Notes: generated from the letters alone by a model not told the origin. Shown: positions 1 to 11,692, counted from the stretch's first letter. The stretch: 47,500 nt of DNA from Symbiodinium natans (GCA_905221605.1 CAJNDS010002103.1:72081-119580), one strand, 5' to 3'. Program-made: numbers and translations.

Positions 1-146
1 GCCCAGAGACTCAACTATACCCCCCCGTAGAACCCTAAAAGAGGGCTATCAATGTAGTGCTGCCGGTAGACTCACTGCTCGGCTTGCCCCAGTCCTCGAC
101 AAGATGAGAGAAATGTTGGGCTTCCGGACTGGAGGTCCAGTTCTGA

Positions 147-264
147 GGTTAGGGTTTAGGGTTTAGGGTTTAGGGTTTAGGGTTTAGGGTTTGTTTAGGG
201 TTTAGGGTTTAGGGTTCAGGGTTCAGGGTTCAGGGTTTAGGGTTTCGGGTTTCGGGTTTCGGGT
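147..264 (+). repeat. Telomere-like block, TTTAGGG with TTCAGGG and TTTCGGG variants
   Basis: Contiguous heptamers. The left part is canonical, the right part changes to TTCAGGG and then TTTCGGG. Confidence 0.9.
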
Positions 265-1580
265 CTAGGTAGGGAACCAACAAAGAGGGCAAAAGGGTAC
301 CACTGGGCTACCAAGCCAGTTCTGAGGTCGAACCCTTCAGTTCATGAGGCTTGAAATTCTTGATCACTTGTTGGGGGGGGGGGGGGGGGGGAAACCTGAA
401 AAGTGAACTGACCACATGGTGTGTGAGGTGGGTGTTTAGTGCTTCAAAGGTCCGATTTTGCTCGAGCAGCCAGGACTACATCCAGCGGGCGACAAAACGA
501 TTCTAAACAAAACCTCCACCTCTCTCTTTCTCTCTTCCCTCTCTCGCACTCTCTCCGTCTCTGTATCGTCTTCTCAACAGCCTTGTAGGCTCTCCCCTCT
601 TCTCTTTCTTCTTCTCTGCGAGAACGAAAACAGCATAAGATTACACTAACATGGCCAAGGCTAGGAGGGCGGGATTTGGCGACAGATCGCCCGCCCAGAA
701 CAGGCTGCTCTGAGAATCCGCAGAGCACAAGTTGTGAATTTAACCCATAAGCCCATGTCTAAGGTTAGAAACATGTGTACCTCCTTGAAAGGGTTATGAA
801 GTCTGGCCCCTTGTGTTGTATAGGGGTATATAAGGGGGTATATAAGGGGTCCCAATTAAGGGCCTATACTGAAGGACCATGGAACTACCCTAAGACCATG
901 AACCGCGAAGCCCAGCGGAAACCCTAAACCCTAAACCCTAAGCCCAAAGCAAGTCACAGACAGCCAAGGCCGTGGCGTAGTTGGCATCCACCTGCCAAAG
1001 GTACTGCAAGGGCACGAAGACACCTCGGAGCTTTAAAGATACTAAACAAGGACAGGACGCTCAAAACTTTGGGGCCCGGTGACTGTAGGCTAATCTTGCG
1101 GAGATTTAGGGCTTGGGGCTCAGATTTTAGGTTTAGGGTTTAGAGTTTAGGGTTTAGGGCTTCAAAGTCGCTGCTATGAGGGCCGCAGCCCTGAGGTCCG
1201 AGCTCGCAGCCGAGTCAGGGCCCACCGCCCTGCGTACCGTTGCTTGCGGGGCGTGGGGTTTAGGGTTTAAGGTTTAGGGTTTAGGGCCAGTTTAGGGTTT
1301 GGGGTTTAGGGTTTAGGGATTGAGGCAAGGCCTACGAAAGATATAAACGACAACATGTCGAACTTCGGGGCTAAGAAGGAAGGAAGCATTGTTTGGGAGG
1401 GACCTTGGGCTCTGGAGGTTTGGAGGTCGGGTTTAGGGTTTTAGGGTTTTGGGGGTTTAGAGCTTAGGGTTTAGGGTTTAAGGTAAAACGATGTTGGTTG
1501 GCTCAAGGTCGACACCTTGTGGTGGAGGAGGCTTTTGTTTAGCTCTGGCGTGTATCCTCCTGCCTTGTGCCTGTGTGCTA

Positions 1581-1653
1581 CCCTAAACCCTAAACCCTAA
1601 ACCCTAAACCCTAAACCCTAAACCCCAAACCCTAAACCCTAAACCCTAAACCC
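1581..1653 (-). repeat. Telomere-like block (CCCTAAA on +)
   Basis: About ten heptamers, one CCCCAAA variant. Confidence 0.9.
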
Positions 1654-1946
1654 ATGGCTACATGGCAGCTCTAGACTCTTTTGGGCGCTTCCCGTCTGCA
1701 AGCCTCGACGGACCCGACTTCCCGAGATCTGTGTGCACCATCGGTGCCTTCATAAGTAGGCTCTGGGGGGGTTATTGTAGCTTACTTATAAAGGGACGCC
1801 AAGGGAATATTATCTTCGTAACTATTCGATCACTATATTACCAAGTACCAAGTCTTTGATGTGCCGATGTCCTTTCCGGAATCAAGCCCTCCGTTCTCAC
1901 AAGCCCTCCTTGAGTCATACACCCGGCGACGCTTCAACTCCCAGCC

Positions 1947-2071
1947 CCCTAAACCCTAAACCCTAAACCCTAAACCCTAAACCCTAAACCCTAAAACCCT
2001 AAAACCCTAAAACCTAAAACCCTAGACCCTACACCCTAGACCCTACACGCCAAACCCCAAACCCTAAACCC
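1947..2071 (-). repeat. Telomere-like block, degenerate at right
   Basis: Perfect CCCTAAA heptamers change into CCCTAAAA and CCCTAGA/CCCTACA variants. Confidence 0.85.
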
Positions 2072-2406
2072 GAATCCGAATGCCCTCATGCGCGCCTGAC
2101 GGAAAGAGCCCCTTGCCGAAGATTCAGCTCGGGGCTCAGTCCCAGGTGCCGCCACGGCCTAGTTCAGTCGAAGAGGGCTCCGTAGAGTAGGGTTTTGGGG
2201 TTTGGGGTTTGGGGGTTTAGGGTTTAAGGTTTTAGGGTTTAGGGTTTAGGGTTTAGGGCTGAGGGTTTGGGGCTTAGGGGTTAGGGTAAATTATGCACCT
2301 TTAAAAAGCCTCGAAGGGGAGCAAACACAAAAGCAAGTGGCGTGAAAAGGCATCCCATTCCGCCACTTGCTCTGTTGAGCTCATTCTGTCCAACTCCCAT
2401 GGGTCA

Positions 2407-2528
2407 GGGGTTTAGGGTTTAGGGTTTAGGGTTTAGGGTTTAGGGTTTAGGGTTTAGGGTTTAGGGTTTAGGGTTTAGGGCTTCGGGTTTGGGGTTTGGG
2501 GTTAGGGGTTAGGGGTTAGGGTTTAGGG
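2407..2528 (+). repeat. Telomere-like block
   Basis: About eleven perfect TTTAGGG heptamers followed by TTTGGGG and TTAGGGG variants. Confidence 0.9.
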
Positions 2529-2860
2529 CACTTACCCTCCCCATCTCTCTGTCCGCGCTCCCGCTCCCACTCCGGCTCTCACCACGCTAAGCGCACCTAC
2601 AAGCAGCAAGCACCTCTACACTCTACACCCTAAACACTAAAACCCCAACAGGCCACATGCCCCCATAGACCACATAAACCCTAAACCCTAAACCCTAAAC
2701 CCTAAACCCTAAACCCTAAACCCTAAACCCTAAGCCCCCATGCCCCAAACATCATTGGTGCCAACCCCAGAGGCGCACGCGTTCGGAGAGGCAAGGTTCT
2801 GCCAAGGGAGCTCCAGCAGCTTTGGAGGCCTCCAGCTCTTCAAGGCAAACAAAACAAGGG

Positions 2861-2861
2861 T

Positions 2862-2935
<74 letters not shown>

Positions 2936-2964
2936 GGTTTAGGGTTTAGGGTTTAGGGTTTAGG
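2861..2964 (+). repeat. Variant block: 11 x TTGAGGG then TTTAGGG
   Basis: Eleven perfect TTGAGGG heptamers (2861-2937) followed without interruption by canonical TTTAGGG units. Confidence 0.95.
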
Positions 2965-3359
2965 AAGTGTGCTCCCCCCCCCCCTCCTTCCCCCTGGACT
3001 GTTGAAACTGATGCTGGGGGTCTTTAAACAGTCCCGGGTTTTCATACGATTATGTGATTTTACAGGCCCGGCAATTGATACAAAAGGCGCGCCCTACGAA
3101 ATCTTCTGACAACACCTGGAAGACTTCACTTAATAGGGGATCCCACGGGCACGCCTAAACGGACATAGGATCCTGATACGTCCTGATAGAGCAGGCCTAC
3201 GAATGCAGGTCCCACACTAGAGTTTCGAGGCAAGATGCCAAGACCTAGAGGCTTTTAGGAAGTTTTGGCCTCAACCGCAGCATCCAAGAGTCCCCACTCA
3301 AACGTGCCCCAAGCGAAAGGCTTGTAGGTCATTTTTTGTGTAAGGCTTACCCTTTACAG

Positions 3360-3441
3360 TGTCCATGCAGCCTATACAGTATATACTGGGGCCTTCACCC
3401 CCTTTCAAGGGGCCAAGTATGTACTCGACGGGTGCATGTGG
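3360..3441. mobile_element. Diverged family B relic
   Basis: Both arms of family B can be followed here with many substitutions (GTCCATGCAGCCTATACAG on the left, GGCCAAGTATGTACTCG on the right). The ends are not definable. Confidence 0.4.
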
Positions 3442-4552
3442 GGAAGGAGGGGGGGATGGTAAGGCTTGTAGGGGTGCTGCACTCGGGGACCCTTTCTGGG
3501 TCGATATGAGAAAAATCAGGGCTTATAGCTTTTGCGGGTTTGTGTGGAGGGATCGATTTTGCTTCTTGCATACGGATGTTTTCCCCACTTTCGTTGTGTT
3601 GGAGACTGCCGGTCTGGATGCAGCAGCTTGCATCAATCAAGCACGGTTGCAGTTGAGGCATGTTGTCTGAACAGGGTATATTCTCACTTGCTCCTACATG
3701 TATCTGCGCACGCGGTTTGGACAGTACATGTACCGTCAGCGCGCGCAGGTCGTATGCATGCGTTTTGACATATCGGGCTCTAGTGGTAAAGGCTCGTTAA
3801 GCCTGACTGCTGGCAACGACACCGGAGCGACCGAAGGCCAACGTCCGCACTTTCTAGCCAATTTCAAGCCACCAAACCCTAAACTCTCAACCATCCTCCC
3901 TGTTGCGAGACTGTGCACTTTTTGCCTCGGACAGACTCAGTGAACTTGCCAACGCTGGCCAGGAGATGTATTCGACCCCGGCATGCTCCTGGGAACGCAC
4001 ATAAAGGCCGAAGGGTTCAACCCCAGACCCCGTAACCCATGTCACAACCCCCCCAAAACGGTTTAGGGTTTAGGGTTTGGGGTTTAGGGTTTAGGGTTTA
4101 GGGTTCAGGTCAGGGTTTAGGGTTTCGGACTCAGGACTGGTTTAGGGTTCGGGTTTAGGGTTGGCTTTTTGGGTCTCTGCTCCGCCAGACGGAGGAGCAA
4201 GCCAGACAAAGGGAACTTCTGCCGTGCTTGATGAATCGTAATTGCCACTTTGCCCCAAAACCCTTAGCCCGAAACCCTTCACTCAAACCTCAAACCCCAA
4301 ACCCCAAACCCCAGAGCCACAACCCCAAGCCGTAAACCCTGGTAAGCCTAAACCCTAAACCTTAAACCCGGAACCCTAAGCCAGAAGCCCTTAGCCCTTA
4401 GCCCTAAGCCCCAAGCCCCCAAACCCTAAAAGCGCTAAACCCTCAACCCAGTAGCACTTCAATGGTTTGAGGCGCAGAGTGTGAGGTGCACTGAGCAAAC
4501 AACATCAGAGAGTCGGCGTGGCAACTTGTCAGGGTTTATATATGGCTTAGGG

Positions 4553-4632
4553 TTTAAGGGTTTAAGGGTTTAAGGGTTTAAGGGTTTAAGGGTTTAAGGG
4601 TTTAAGGGTTTAAGGGTTTAAGGGTTTAAGGG
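4553..4632 (+). repeat. Variant block: 10 x TTTAAGGG octamer
   Basis: Ten perfect 8-bp units, an octamer derivative of the telomere heptamer. TTTTAGGG variants follow. Confidence 0.95.
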
Positions 4633-4831
4633 TTTTAGGGTTTAAGGGTTTTAGGAAGGTTTTAGGGTTTATCTGGCTTAGGGTTTTAGGGTTCGGGTTT
4701 GGCGTGCGGCTCTTGGCTCTTCTTCTCAACACCGCTATCTCTCGCCTCGGCAAAGCATGTGGCCTGCCGCGAGCTGTAGCCAAGGCCTTGGGGTGGGGAA
4801 GGGTGGGAAGGGTGGGGAGGGTGGGGAGGGG

Positions 4832-4957
4832 TTAGGGTTTAGGGTTTAGGGTTTAGGGTTTAGGGTTTAGGGTTTAGGGTTTAGGGTTTAGGGTTTAGGG
4901 TTTAGGGTTTAGGGTTTAGGGTTTAGGGTTTAGGGTTTAGGGTTTAGGGTTTAGGGT
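4832..4957 (+). repeat. Telomere-like block, about 17 perfect repeats
   Basis: One of the longest pure TTTAGGG runs in the window, preceded by GGTGGGGA repeats. Confidence 0.95.
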
Positions 4958-5305
4958 TTATGGGTGTGGGGGAGGGTGGGACGGTCTTCGGGGTCTGCTG
5001 CTTGAGCTTCAGGATGGTTCATGGCTTTCAGGGCTCTTAGGACTTCGGGGGGGGCCCAACAAAAGCCATGTAGGGTTTTTGCTTGCAACGAACCCTAAAC
5101 CCCAAACCCTAAACCCTGAACCCTAAACCCTAGACCCTAAACCCTAAACCCTAAACCGCCTGAAAGAGACCTAGACCACAAGGCTGAGGGTATCTGGCCA
5201 GGCACGCCGAGCGGGCGCTGATGGAGAAAACGAGCGCCACCAGGGTCAGCTTCGACGCCTTACCTTCGAGATCCGACGTGAACACCACGACTCTAAGCCT
5301 CCATT

Positions 5306-5412
5306 CCTAAACCCTAAACCCTAAACCCTAAACCCTAAACCCTAAACCCTAAACCCTAAACCCTAAACCCTAAACCCTAAACCCTAAACCCTAAACCCTA
5401 AACCCTAAACCG
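5306..5412 (-). repeat. Telomere-like block, about 15 perfect repeats
   Basis: Pure CCCTAAA run. A shorter block of the same orientation lies at 5092-5157. Confidence 0.95.
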
Positions 5413-5689
5413 CTCTCAACTTCACCTTTGCTCGCCTCCCCCCTGAAATCTAGAAGCCGGAATTCAAAATTTCCAAACCGCAAGCTGCAAGCCGCCAACC
5501 CCCTGAATCTCTGTAGACTCGAAGCAAATGCATTAGGGTTTGAGGTTTGGGGGTGGGGCTTGAGGAGGTGGGAGCCGGTACCGGCCCGCAATTTTTAGGG
5601 CTTCTTTTCGGTTCGCGAGCGTAGGGTTTGAGGCTTCAATGAGTTTTGGGGGTCTTCTGAGGTTTTTGTAGGCCGCGTTTCAGGCCTGC

Positions 5690-6010
5690 TACTTGTAGCC
5701 TCATTCGAATGGGCATGTCATTCTCTTTACTTGCTCTTATTCATATTCTTGTTCCTATTCCTCATCCCTTTCTTCTTATTCATTTTCTTCTTCTTCTTCT
5801 TATGCTTATTCCTCTGCTTCTTCTTCTTATTATTATTCTCATGAAACTTTTTCACTATATTTAAGATAATTCTTTGTGTCATCCCTCAGTTTGCTGTTTT
5901 TGCTTACTGTTTCATGTTTTCGAATAATATACCTTTAAGTCGGTAATAGGTATACGTAGTTTATGCTATGAATACAACCTGTGCAAGATAAAGGTACCTA
6001 TTCTTCTATG
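5690..6010. other. AT- and pyrimidine-rich interval
   Basis: Contains TTCTTC and TTATT tracts (about 5760-5835). It differs sharply in composition from the flanks and shows no ORF. It may be a decayed element or intron-like sequence. Confidence 0.5.
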
Positions 6011-6109
6011 TGAGGCAAACATTTAGCAGATGCCAGTATGTTGATATTGCAGTTGAAGCGGTGTCAATTTTAGTTGCGGAGTACAACTCGCAAGTAACGA
6101 TCTATAACG

Positions 6110-6290
6110 TGATATGTCTATATGTATATTATGTATATGTACACACATATACATACACATACACATACACATATATACATACATTTTTATATATGCATAC
6201 ACATACACATACACATACAGATACATATACATATACATATACGTATGCATATGCATATGCGTATACATATACATATACATACATACGCGC
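6110..6290. repeat. Microsatellite, ACATAT/ACACAT type
   Basis: Alternating purine-pyrimidine run of TACACA, TACATA and TATGCA words. Open frames across it are compositional artefacts. Confidence 0.85.
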
Positions 6291-6941
6291 ACGGCAAAAT
6301 CTTCAATATTATCTGTGAACTATTCAATCTCAACGAATGCAGGATACACAAGACTATATATGGTCAGATCTCTGCCCGAAATAAGAGGCGCCGCGGTACA
6401 ATGAGGACCGAACAAATCTTTGAGAGAAGCGCCAATCTCATATCACGTCATATCCCCTCTGGGCAGCCAGCTGAGTCGTCGACCGGCAGTCTGCGGCAGA
6501 GGCGAGGCGCAGGCCATGAGGGTTTAGGGTTTAGGGACTAGGTATCCGGGTTTGTTCTGTGTCCCCGATGCCAAGTACTCTCAAGTGCTTACGGCTTGGA
6601 GGGTTTCGGGTTCAGGGGTTTAGGATTTGGACCAAACAGGGCTTCTAAACTGTAGCTCCTGCTACCATTTGAGCCCAGCACCCCGGAAGCATTCGAGCGC
6701 GCATGCAGCTGGGCCATCGTGCTGCTCCTTGAGCCCTGACTAGCACCGACATTATGTGAACTAAGGTACAAACCCTAAATCCCAAACCCTCAACCCTGGT
6801 GAGCTGCTGCACAGCGAAGCCCAGACATCGGAATGGCATTCTCCCTGCATACCCGCTGAGTGCAGGGACCCAGCTTTCATGGCATCGTCGAGCCATGGCC
6901 ACGGGAAAGGCAGCAGTGGGAGAATCTCCAACCCCCGCTTC

Positions 6942-7024
6942 TTAGGGTTTAGGGTTTAGGGTTTAGGGTTTAGGGTTTAGGGTTTAGGGTTTAGGGTTTA
7001 GGGTTTAGGGTTTAGGGTTTAGGG
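6942..7024 (+). repeat. Telomere-like block
   Basis: About eleven perfect TTTAGGG repeats. Confidence 0.95.
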
Positions 7025-7267
7025 TGACCTAGAGTGTAACTCCTCTATATCCTTTCCTAAGCATACATAGGCTACTCGAGGTAGAGCTTCAGGGGTCTCA
7101 GTACTTCAGTCCTGGAACCCCCCTCCACCATGCACCCAAAGACCGGACTTCTGGAGCTGTCTTCCTGGAGCATAGCCTCTAGGGCAAAGGTCTTGAGGTC
7201 GTGGCTGTGTTCCATCACTTAGGGGTTCCGGGTGGTGGGGTGTGTGTGGTCCGTGCGTCAGTGAGGG

Positions 7268-7366
7268 CCCTAAACCCTAAACCCTAAACCCTAAACCCTA
7301 AACCCTAAACCCTAAACCCTAAACCCTAAACCCTAAACCCTAAACCCTAAACCCTAAACCCTAAAC
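7268..7366 (-). repeat. Telomere-like block
   Basis: About fourteen perfect CCCTAAA repeats. A second, imperfect block follows at 7436-7508. Confidence 0.95.
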
Positions 7367-7559
7367 TGAGCCAGTCAGGGAGCGCATGTTCCAGTATGGC
7401 CTCATGCCTTGAGCCGAGACACAAAAGTTTGGGAACCCTAAACCCTTAACCCTAAACCCTAAACCCTAAACCCTCAACCCTCAAACCCTAAACCCCAAAC
7501 CCTAAACCTACAGCCGGGACAAACTCAAGCCTAAGAATGTACCCCGCACTCTAGAACCG

Positions 7560-7665
7560 CCCCCCCCCCCCCCCCCCCCCAAAGAAAAAATGTATTATAT
7601 GTATTATATGTATATATGTATATATGTATATATGTATATATGTATATATGTATATATACATATAA
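7560..7665. repeat. C21 run and TATATG microsatellite
   Basis: Homopolymer C at 7560-7580, a short A-rich bridge, then TATATG/TATATA repeats to about 7665, next to the family E element. Confidence 0.85.
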
Positions 7666-7679
7666 TATACAATAATAGT

Positions 7680-8129
7680 ACTTCGAACATCCCCACCTTG
7701 CTCCTCGTTAAAAGGAAAGAGCACAAATAAGATGTTCAAACAAAGACACATTGATTCAAATCCGCTTTCTTAGTATGCGCTTGCAACTGGAGTTGGCTCC
7801 GTTAAGCACTCCAGGGAGTCTCTGGGGTTGGGCACTCCAGGGAGACTCTTTGGGCACTCCAGGGAGACTCTGGGGTTGGGCACTCCAGGAGACTCTGAGG
7901 TTGGGTACTCCAGGGAAATTGTGGGTTTGGGCAATCCAGGGAGATTCTGGGTTGGGCACTCCAGCTCTCTGGGTTGGGCACTCCAGGAATCTCTGAAGTT
8001 GGGCACTCCAGGGAGTCTCTGCAAAGGCACTCCCGGGAGTCTCTAGGAGTAGACCGGGTGAGGAGAAGAGTTCCGGGCGAGGAGAAGAGTTGAGTTTACA
8101 GTCTAACAACCCCACACCGAAGGTGGGGA
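7680..8129 (+). mobile_element. Dispersed element family E with internal minisatellite, copy 1
   Basis: The end at 7680 (ACTTCGAACATCCCCACC) and the end at 8085-8129 (GAGTTTACAGTCTAACAACC, then a CCCCAC...GTGGGG hairpin at 8110-8128) both recur in inverted order at 30893-31208. Between them, from about 7800 to 8045, is a tandem array of a unit of about 26 bp containing TTGGGCACTCCAGGGAGACT. Confidence 0.65.
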
Positions 8130-8277
8130 ACAAAGAACAAGCAGAAATAGATGAACTTAACACAACAAATAGTATGCTTATGTCTTCGTATGTGTATGCA
8201 TAAAGTATGTTAAACACATACATATATTCATAGTAGAATACAGTACGATATTAGTAAAACATAGACATGGACATGAT

Positions 8278-8279
8278 AC

Positions 8280-8314
<35 letters not shown>

Positions 8315-8374
8315 CACAGATATAGAAAATATCAACATACACATGTGTATCTATATATATATATACACGTACAC

Positions 8375-8425
<51 letters not shown>

Positions 8426-8430
8426 TCAAT
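8278..8430. repeat. TA and CACATA microsatellite
   Basis: (TA)n at 8278-8315, then mixed TA, then (CACATA)n and (CA)n to about 8427. Confidence 0.85.
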
Positions 8431-8639
8431 GGATCACATCAACGATAGATACAATGCAAGAGAATTTATGTCTATGTGCATACCATAGGCCGAAGCCTGA
8501 AACTTGAGAGCATCACCAAGAGCTCCTGACTTTTCCCCCACCCGACACCATGCGGCAGTCGGCATCGAGGGTCCCGGACAGGGCTTAGGTTGGGGACACC
8601 CTAAACCCTAAACCCTAAACCCTAAGCCCTAAACCCTAA

Positions 8640-9870
8640 ACCCCTTCACCGTTTCAATTTCAGAGGTGTAGGGTTGAACCGCATCAGAGCCAGGCGAACT
8701 TCCACCCCGAAACCCTAAGCCTGGAAAACCCAGACCTCAACCCTAAGCCTTACCCCAAACCCCAAACCCTTAACCCTAGACCCCAAACCCTAAACCCGAA
8801 ACTGTGCGTCCGGAGCCCTTTCTCTGCGAAAACTGTGCCCAGCTTTGGGAGGGGATGCACACCGTTGGATTCAGGTTTAGTATGGTTTTAAGTTTAGGGC
8901 TTAGGGTGAATGGATTTGAGGTTTGAGGTCTCGTCTTTGGATTTAAGGTTTCGGGGTGAAAGGATTTGGGGTTTCAGAGAGATTTTGGGCTGTAGGGGGC
9001 TTAAGGGATTTTGGGATTTAAAGGGTTTAAGGACCAACATGCGAGTGCTAAAAAAGGCGGGGCGCGATTCCCCCCAACTGATTTGAGATTTTCGGGAATT
9101 CTGTGTCGACGAACATTCCCACACTTGGGGGGGTTCCCCGTAACCCCAGAACCCTTCAACCTTACGAGCCTTCAAACCTGTGTCGAGTCAAACCCTATGT
9201 CAAACACCCTTTGTGGTTTACTCGAAACCCTAAACCCTAAACCCTAAACCGTTGGAGTTCAGGGCGGGTGCCTTGCACGTTGAAGGGAGAGATTTATTGG
9301 TCAGAATTCCGACGCTTTAGGGTGTGTTGTGCAGCTGCTTCCCTCCCTCAAGTGTTAAGGCTTTTGCGCTCTGCTTAGGGCTGTAGGGCTTATAGGGCTT
9401 TAGGGTTTTAGGCTTTTAGGGTTTTAGGGCCAGTTCTTGCTTAAGGCTTTTGCAACTGCTCAGGGCTTTATAGGGTTTTAGGGCTTCCGGGTTTTCAGGG
9501 TGTTTAGGGTTTAGGGTTTAGGGTTTAGGGTTTAGGGTTTAGGGTGAGCACACTTCGAGACATGTTGGAAATTACTTCCAGGCCGGGCCGTCGCCACGAA
9601 ACTCAGTGCCCAGCACAGCCGGCTCACCAACAGAGGGTCCGATACCCACATATCCGGGCAGTAGGACCCCAAGGACCCTAAACACCCTAAACCCTAAACC
9701 CTAAACCCCAAACCCTAAACCCTAAACCCTAAATGACTTTGAGGGGCCCAAAGAGGCAACTATGGGAGGGCGGGGGGGGGGGGGGGGGGTATGTGGACCC
9801 TCTGGATTGTTGATGGGTCTTCGCGTCGACTTGCCCGTTTGCAACTGCAAAAAGGATCACTGCAGCATCT
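8640..9870. other. Gene-free mosaic
   Basis: Degenerate TTTAGGG-derived words throughout, a G18 run at 9772-9789, and no convincing coding sequence. Confidence 0.5.
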
Positions 9871-9934
9871 AAACCCTAAACCCTAAACCCTAAACCCTAA
9901 ACCCTAAACCCTAAACCCTAAACCCTAAAACCCT
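9870..9934 (-). repeat. Telomere-like block
   Basis: About nine CCCTAAA repeats. Similar short blocks lie at 8599-8643, 9226-9249 and 9675-9733 (same orientation) and 9503-9545 (opposite). Confidence 0.9.
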
Positions 9935-10005
9935 ACCGAGAATCAAGGAGCTCCTCCTTGCAGGACGCCCGGCAGCACCTAAGCGTATGCGAAGCATCCA
10001 GTTCA

Positions 10006-10116
10006 CCCAGAGGGTCCATGTGTATTAGTATTGTGGAATTAGGTACCCAAAAACCATACTGAATAGGGTTTTGGGGTACCTACTTCCATAATGGTATTAC
10101 AAATGGACCCTCTGGG
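10006..10116. mobile_element. Foldback MITE family A, copy 1
   Basis: A 111-bp hairpin begins CCCAGAGGGTCC and ends GGACCCTCTGGG, with arms of about 43 bp and a 25-nt loop. It is flanked by the 3-bp duplication TCA (10003-10005 and 10117-10119). This is the most diverged copy of the family; both arms carry substitutions. Confidence 0.85.
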
Positions 10117-10201
10117 TCATTGCGCATGGAGGGTTCAGCCGTTCAGGATTCTTTTCCGCGTACGCTCAGCATAAACTCTAAACAGTTACTGTAACTACGA
10201 A

Positions 10202-10293
10202 TTGCTTAAGAACCCTCCAAAATATAAATATTCTTCCTTATAAGGGTAATATAGGAATTACTATCTTTTATTTTGGGGGGGCTTCTTAAGCAA
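10202..10293. mobile_element. Single foldback element with TTGCTTAAGAA ends
   Basis: The left arm TTGCTTAAGAACCCTCCAAA pairs imperfectly with the right arm ending TTCTTAAGCAA over about 30 bp. No second copy was seen in the window. Confidence 0.5.
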
Positions 10294-10395
10294 AACAGTA
10301 GCAAATTCATCCTAGGTGCAGTTTAAAGCGACTACGGGGGTTTAAAGGGATTGCGCTTCAATCTTCAGTTTTCCGGTCCCCAGTTTGTTTTAGAG

Positions 10396-10631
10396 TTTAG
10401 GGTTTAGGGCTTAGGGTTTAGGGTTTAGGGTTTAGGGTTTAGGGTTTAGGGTTTAGGGTTTAGGGAGCAGAGGCACCTGGCTGCTTAGGGCTCGTTGTAC
10501 CATTGGAGACCCGAAGCCCTCGACCCTTCAAACCCTATAAACCCTACAAACCCTACAAACCCCACAAACCCTCAAACCCTACAAACCCTATAAACCCTGC
10601 ACACACCCTATCAACCCTACAAACCCTAAAA
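10396..10631. repeat. Telomere-like blocks in opposite orientation, including CCCTACAAA variant
   Basis: TTTAGGG units at 10396-10466, then, after about 50 bp, a degenerate C-rich array of AAACCCTACA and AAACCCTATA words (10519-10631). Confidence 0.8.
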
Positions 10632-11198
10632 CGTAAACTCTTAACTCACAACCACGTGGCTCCCCCCTGAAAACTTTGGATGTGTTGGGATTGTGCAGTG
10701 TCTGGCAGGCCCAATCGACACGTGCGCTTGAGAGCTCTTTCCCAGAAGTCTACCACTTACTTTGTTAAAGGAACATACCCCAAGGGTTTAGAGTTTAGGG
10801 TTTAGGGTCTAGGGTTTGGGATTTACGTTCTAAGGGTTAACGTGAATTTTCGTTTTGACTATGAATTCAGGGGTATTGGGCTCCTTGGGTTCGTTCTAGG
10901 TGCCTATAGGGAAAAGCCCTTCAAGCCCTCTCTCTCCTTGTCTTTCTTCCCCCTGGACCCTTGTAACTCAAGTTGTTGCCGGTTTCGGGTTTAGGGTTCC
11001 TTTTGAGGGGAATACTTCTACCCCCGCCGCCCCCACCCCCCCAGACTGAGAAAGATACCGAGAACCTCAAAAAACACCATGAACCCCCCAAAACCGAAAC
11101 ACGAGACCCTAGACCCTAAACCCTAAACCCTAAACCGCCCATGCACATCTCCTGCTCAGGCTGAGGCCATTTGGAGCAAGTGGTTCCTGGCAGGGACC

Positions 11199-11254
11199 CT
11201 AGGGTTTAGGGTTTAGGGTTTAGGGTTTAGGGTTTAGGGTTTAGGGTTTAGGGT
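11199..11254 (+). repeat. Telomere-like block
   Basis: About eight perfect TTTAGGG repeats. Confidence 0.95.
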
Positions 11255-11581
11255 CATTTATACCCTGACAAGAAGGGATATTCTGCACCGTTATGGACCG
11301 CAATCATTGGAAGGGTTGCCTTTTGCCGTTGTGGAAGATTCAAGCTCGACCTCGTATCTTCGTTCATAAGCCCCCACAAGTGCCTAGTTGAGAACAGCCT
11401 GCTGGCATGACTGAGAGAGAGTGTGCGGTGATGTGCGGTGGAAACACCCTGTAAAGTGCGAACCCCGAAGCCCATCACAAGCCGCCAAATGCACCAAAAG
11501 CGTGCGAGTTGGACGTTAGCAACGTCGCGCCGTCTGAGTCGACGGGACCTGACTGAAGAGCTCGCGTGCAACGAAGCCGAA

Positions 11582-11692
11582 CCCTCAGGGTCCATTTGTA
11601 GTACTATTATGGAATTAGGTACCCCTAAACCCTATTCAGTATGGTTTTTGGGTACCTAATTCCATAATAGTAATACAAATGGACCCTCTGGG
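11582..11692. mobile_element. Foldback MITE family A, copy 2 (loop inverted)
   Basis: A 111-bp hairpin of the same family is flanked by the 3-bp duplication GAA (11579-11581 and 11693-11695). The left tip is CCCTC instead of CCCAG. The central loop is in the opposite orientation to the other four copies. Confidence 0.85.

Larger units (their letters stand above)
1..4552. other. Gene-free mosaic, left end
   Basis: Apart from the listed blocks this contains short degenerate telomere-like stretches (921-945, 1109-1160, 1252-1318, 1430-1485, 2187-2287, 2675-2732, 4061-4167, 4255-4440), a G19 run (373-391) and a CT-rich stretch (517-612). The spacers show no convincing gene. The interval 2965-4060 has mixed composition, and only the family B relic is recognised there. 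Confidence 0.6.

Noticed and set aside
1498-1507. TTGGCTCAAG followed by GT, resembling the end of a spliced-leader gene
   Set aside because: Only 10 nt match. No leader 5' half upstream and no gene-like context.
6010-6541. Open frames of alternating Tyr, Thr, His, Ile or Met
   Set aside because: Artefacts of the TACACA/TATACA microsatellite.
11254-11595. 113-codon minus-strand frame
   Set aside because: It crosses into hairpin family A and a telomere-like block. No protein-like conservation pattern visible.
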